Shown: positions 22,051 to 24,149 of the stretch, one piece after another
How positions within the stretch are numbered: position 1 is the first letter of the stretch
Layout: every line of letters starts with the position of its first letter
NCBI GenBank assembly: GCA_027061425.1
Contig: JALSUN010000142.1
Location: 1 to 24,149, forward strand
Length of the DNA: 24,149 bases
Direction: 5' to 3'
Source: Helicobacteraceae bacterium
GTDB lineage: Bacteria; Campylobacterota; Campylobacteria; Campylobacterales; Sulfurimonadaceae
The notes under the pieces: generated by a model
Seen by the model: the letters and a program-made list of their open reading frames with translations, nothing else
Database searches by the model: none
Told to the model about the DNA's origin: nothing
Program-made: the position numbers and the translations under genes

Positions 22051-23112
22051 TTGAAACAGTTACTCCTTGCGCTCACGCTGATCTTCTTCACCTTTGTCGC
22101 ACCGAGTAATGCTGTCGCTAACCAAAAGGTGATCTACCTCTCTTATGCAGATGAAGATGACCTTCCAAAACGTCTTTTTAATGGCGCCTACTTCTCTGTT
22201 ACCTACAAGACCCTCTCTACGATCGGTCAACATAAAAAGCTTCGTTATAACTTTACGCATGGTAAGGGTGTCCGCCTTCAGAATGGTGTCCCTTACCGTA
22301 AAGACAAAGGTAGTTATGTCTTAGACACTTTTTACTTTTTAACGACTTCCAGTAACATTAAACTTCCCAAAGTGACTGTTTCCATCGGTAAAAACAGCAC
22401 TTCACTTGAGGGCTTAAAGATAGATGGTGTCACCTTAAATCCTGACAAGAAGTTTTCACACATCCTTGCCAATGATTTTAAGGTGACTTCTGTAGATGCC
22501 AAGAAGTATGATAAAAAGCACAACATCATCACCTTTGAAGCAGAAGCAAAATACTGTAATATCAAAGCCTTTAAACTTCAAAATGCCAACGAACAGGGGT
22601 TTGAACGTTCTAAAAGTGGTATCTATAATTCTAGCATGACCTACTATGCAGTGATCCCTAAAAAGTATGACAAACTGGAGTTCACCTACTTTAACCTCAA
22701 AAAAGAGCGTTATATGAAGGTGAAAATCCCTGTAGAAGTGATAGATGACTCTGTCTCCACACAGTCTGACCTCAAACCTACAGAGAGTAAACACAACATC
22801 ATCAAGATCGGTATTGCTGCCGCAGTTATTGTTGTTTTGCTCCTTTTACTCATCGTTTATCGTAAGTGGTGGATCGCCCTTTTCATCATCTTTCCTGCTG
22901 GATTTATCGCCTTACAGTCTGCACCATCAGAGATCATATGTGTCAATGCCAACACCCCTCTGTTTTTGCTACCTATAGACAATGCTACTGTTTTTGAAGT
23001 CTTGGATACGCAAGGTGAGTTCGAGGTCAAGCACAGTGTGAAAGGTTTTAAACAGATCACACATAACAAAAAAATAGGATGGGTCAGTGAAGACGATATT
23101 TGCTCGAATTAA
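22051..23112 (+). CDS. signal-peptide, two-TM protein with C-terminal SH3-like domain
   Basis: This is a 353-residue exported membrane protein of unknown function. It has a signal peptide (1-23) and a beta-rich region (25-235) without enzyme motifs. Two hydrophobic segments follow (250-270 and 273-290), separated by a short RKWW turn, so both long ends should face the periplasm. Residues 296-353 form an SH3b-like domain ending in KKIGWVSEDDICSN, with Cys297 and Cys351 able to form a disulfide. The layout resembles BatD-type periplasmic proteins only loosely. The start is TTG at 22051, with AAGGA inside purQ. It corresponds by position to C. jejuni Cj0515 (from memory). The end overlaps plsC by 26 bp. 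Confidence 0.85.
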   Translation: MKQLLLALTLIFFTFVAPSNAVANQKVIYLSYADEDDLPKRLFNGAYFSVTYKTLSTIGQHKKLRYNFTHGKGVRLQNGVPYRKDKGSYVLDTFYFLTTSSNIKLPKVTVSIGKNSTSLEGLKIDGVTLNPDKKFSHILANDFKVTSVDAKKYDKKHNIITFEAEAKYCNIKAFKLQNANEQGFERSKSGIYNSSMTYYAVIPKKYDKLEFTYFNLKKERYMKVKIPVEVIDDSVSTQSDLKPTESKHNIIKIGIAAAVIVVLLLLLIVYRKWWIALFIIFPAGFIALQSAPSEIICVNANTPLFLLPIDNATVFEVLDTQGEFEVKHSVKGFKQITHNKKIGWVSEDDICSN

Positions 23113-23782
23113 TTGGTTTTTTGATATTATCATCATCTTTACAGGTCTTTCCATAAAGATGCTTATTTGGAAACTTGTTCCAAAACCTTATGCCTCTAAA
23201 ATTGCCTCTTGTTTTATCCATACTTTGATGCTAAATCCTGTCAAAACTGTTGGTAAAATCGATCCAGAAGCGCAGATGCTCATCGCCAACCATCAGAGTG
23301 ATATAGATATTTCAGCTTTAGAGTGTACAACGACTAGAGACCTTGTATGGGTCGCCAAAAAAGAGCTTTTTAGTGTTCCATTTTTTGGTCTGGCCATTCG
23401 CCTCTCAGATGACATTGCAGTTGATCGTGGTTCTAAGGCTGCCTTAGTCTCATTAGTACGTGAGACCAAAAAACGTCTTGATCAAGGACGTTGTGTTGTG
23501 ATGTTTCCAGAAGGTACCCGACAAAGTAGTCCTAAAATGTTAAAGTTCAAACCTGGAGCAAAAATGGTTGCCGACAAGTTTGAACTTAAGGTACAGCCTG
23601 TTGTACTCATTAACACCGCACGCTATTTCAACCTCAAAAACAAGTCAGGCAGTATAGGCAGCATCACCGTAGTCTATTTGGAGCCATTTATCGCCTCAAA
23701 GAGAAATGAGACCTGGCTTGAAGATCTACAAGTAAAAATGCAAAACACTTACGATGAGTACATCGCCAAACTGGACAGTTAG
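23087..23782 (+). CDS. plsC: 1-acylglycerol-3-phosphate O-acyltransferase (PlsC family)
   Basis: PlsC-type enzymes acylate lysophosphatidic acid to phosphatidic acid at the inner membrane. The 231-residue protein has an N-terminal membrane segment (about 9-31), the catalytic NHxxxxD box (Asn68, His69, Asp74), the VDRGSK substrate loop (112-117) and FPEGTR (140-145). The length fits the family. The GTG start at 23087 lies inside the preceding gene, with GGAT just upstream, so it is translated with it. Which acyl donor is used is unknown. Confidence 0.93.
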   Translation: MKTIFARINWFFDIIIIFTGLSIKMLIWKLVPKPYASKIASCFIHTLMLNPVKTVGKIDPEAQMLIANHQSDIDISALECTTTRDLVWVAKKELFSVPFFGLAIRLSDDIAVDRGSKAALVSLVRETKKRLDQGRCVVMFPEGTRQSSPKMLKFKPGAKMVADKFELKVQPVVLINTARYFNLKNKSGSIGSITVVYLEPFIASKRNETWLEDLQVKMQNTYDEYIAKLDS

Positions 23783-23790
23783 GGTAGATG

Positions 23791-24149
23791 ATGGGTTGGC
23801 AGACTTTACTCGCTATTGGTATGGGTGGTTTTTTAGGTGCGATCACACGTGCTTATCTTAACGGTCTTGTTTCCACCCAGTTTCCCCACACCCTCCCTTT
23901 TGGAACCTTAACTGTTAACCTCATCGGCTCACTCATAATCGGCATTTTATTTGCCATTTTTGCAAATACAACACAAGACACAGCACTCTCTGTCAACATG
24001 AAATCCTTTTTAACCACAGGTTTTTTGGGAGCGCTCACTACCTACTCAACATTTGCGATGGAGAGCTTCTTTTTACTTCAAGGGGGCAGTTATTTCCTAG
24101 CAGCTATCAATATGTCTGCCAATGTTTTTGGTACAGTCTTAATGGCAGG
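23791..24149 (+). CDS. crcB: fluoride exporter CrcB (Fluc), truncated by window end
   Basis: CrcB/Fluc is a small dual-topology membrane channel that exports fluoride. The visible 119 residues show the family motifs: GGFLGAITRAY, PFGTLTVNLIGSLIIGIL and TTGFLGALTTYSTFAMES, the Fluc signatures for ion and Na-binding sites. Two ATG codons are adjacent. The one at 23791 is preferred, because AGGG ends 6 bp before it; the other is 23788. The end lies past the window. No fluoride riboswitch precedes it, consistent with co-transcription with plsC. Confidence 0.93.
   Translation, partial: MGWQTLLAIGMGGFLGAITRAYLNGLVSTQFPHTLPFGTLTVNLIGSLIIGILFAIFANTTQDTALSVNMKSFLTTGFLGALTTYSTFAMESFFLLQGGSYFLAAINMSANVFGTVLMA

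Noticed and set aside
23700..23790. Fluoride riboswitch before crcB
   Set aside because: The upstream sequence is plsC coding DNA up to 8 bp before the start; there is no room for the aptamer.

Overview
This is an ordinary chromosomal stretch, most likely from a Campylobacterota (epsilonproteobacterial) chemolithotroph of the Sulfurimonas/Sulfurovum type. The phylum call rests on family and gene-order knowledge: the AT-rich sequence, TATAAT -10 boxes without a clear -35, many TTG/GTG starts, the small c-type cytochrome, the order rpmH-rnpA-yidD-yidC-jag-mnmE, and the order ctpA-purS-purQ-(SH3 membrane protein)-plsC-crcB, which I recall from Campylobacter jejuni. The genus is a guess. No phage, insertion sequence with transposase, CRISPR array, tRNA or rRNA was found.

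Layout. 1-232: a 31-bp tandem duplication at the edge, then hairpins. 233-1644 (minus): serB, a small sigma-region-4-like protein and a periplasmic monohaem cytochrome c. 1736-2644 (plus): a metF-type reductase divergent from serB. 2735-7492 (plus): three tandem paralogous Sel1-repeat lipoproteins sharing an unrecognised C-terminal domain framed by two cysteines; this is the most distinctive cassette here. 7598-8845: serS. 9027-10368: a TetR regulator overlapping a nitroreductase. 10434-15855 (minus): ruvX, mnmE, jag, yidC, yidD, rnpA and rpmH, interrupted by an 83-bp MITE-like inverted-repeat element and a decayed relative. rnpA has no ATG, GTG or TTG start. 15947-16482 (minus): a tetrahaem cytochrome (probable lipoprotein) and a 48-residue four-cysteine protein. 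16675-16887 (plus): a small exported protein. 16931-19507 (minus): clpB behind a HAIR-like (HspR-type) operator. 19700-24149 (plus): ctpA, purS, purQ, a two-TM/SH3-like protein, plsC and a truncated crcB.

How the genes work together. The rpmH-to-jag block makes ribosomal protein L34, the RNase P protein, the membrane-insertion factors YidD and YidC and the RNA-binding protein Jag. mnmE modifies tRNA wobble uridines and ruvX matures rRNA. purS and purQ are two of the three parts of FGAM synthase. plsC makes phosphatidic acid and crcB exports fluoride. The two cytochrome loci point to periplasmic electron transfer, and clpB gives heat-stress disaggregation.

The less explained material is the Sel1 triplet, the small cysteine protein, the missing rnpA start and several small hairpin repeats placed just after stop codons. 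I did not find a clear new defence or mobile system. All domain calls are from reading the translations; no database was searched.
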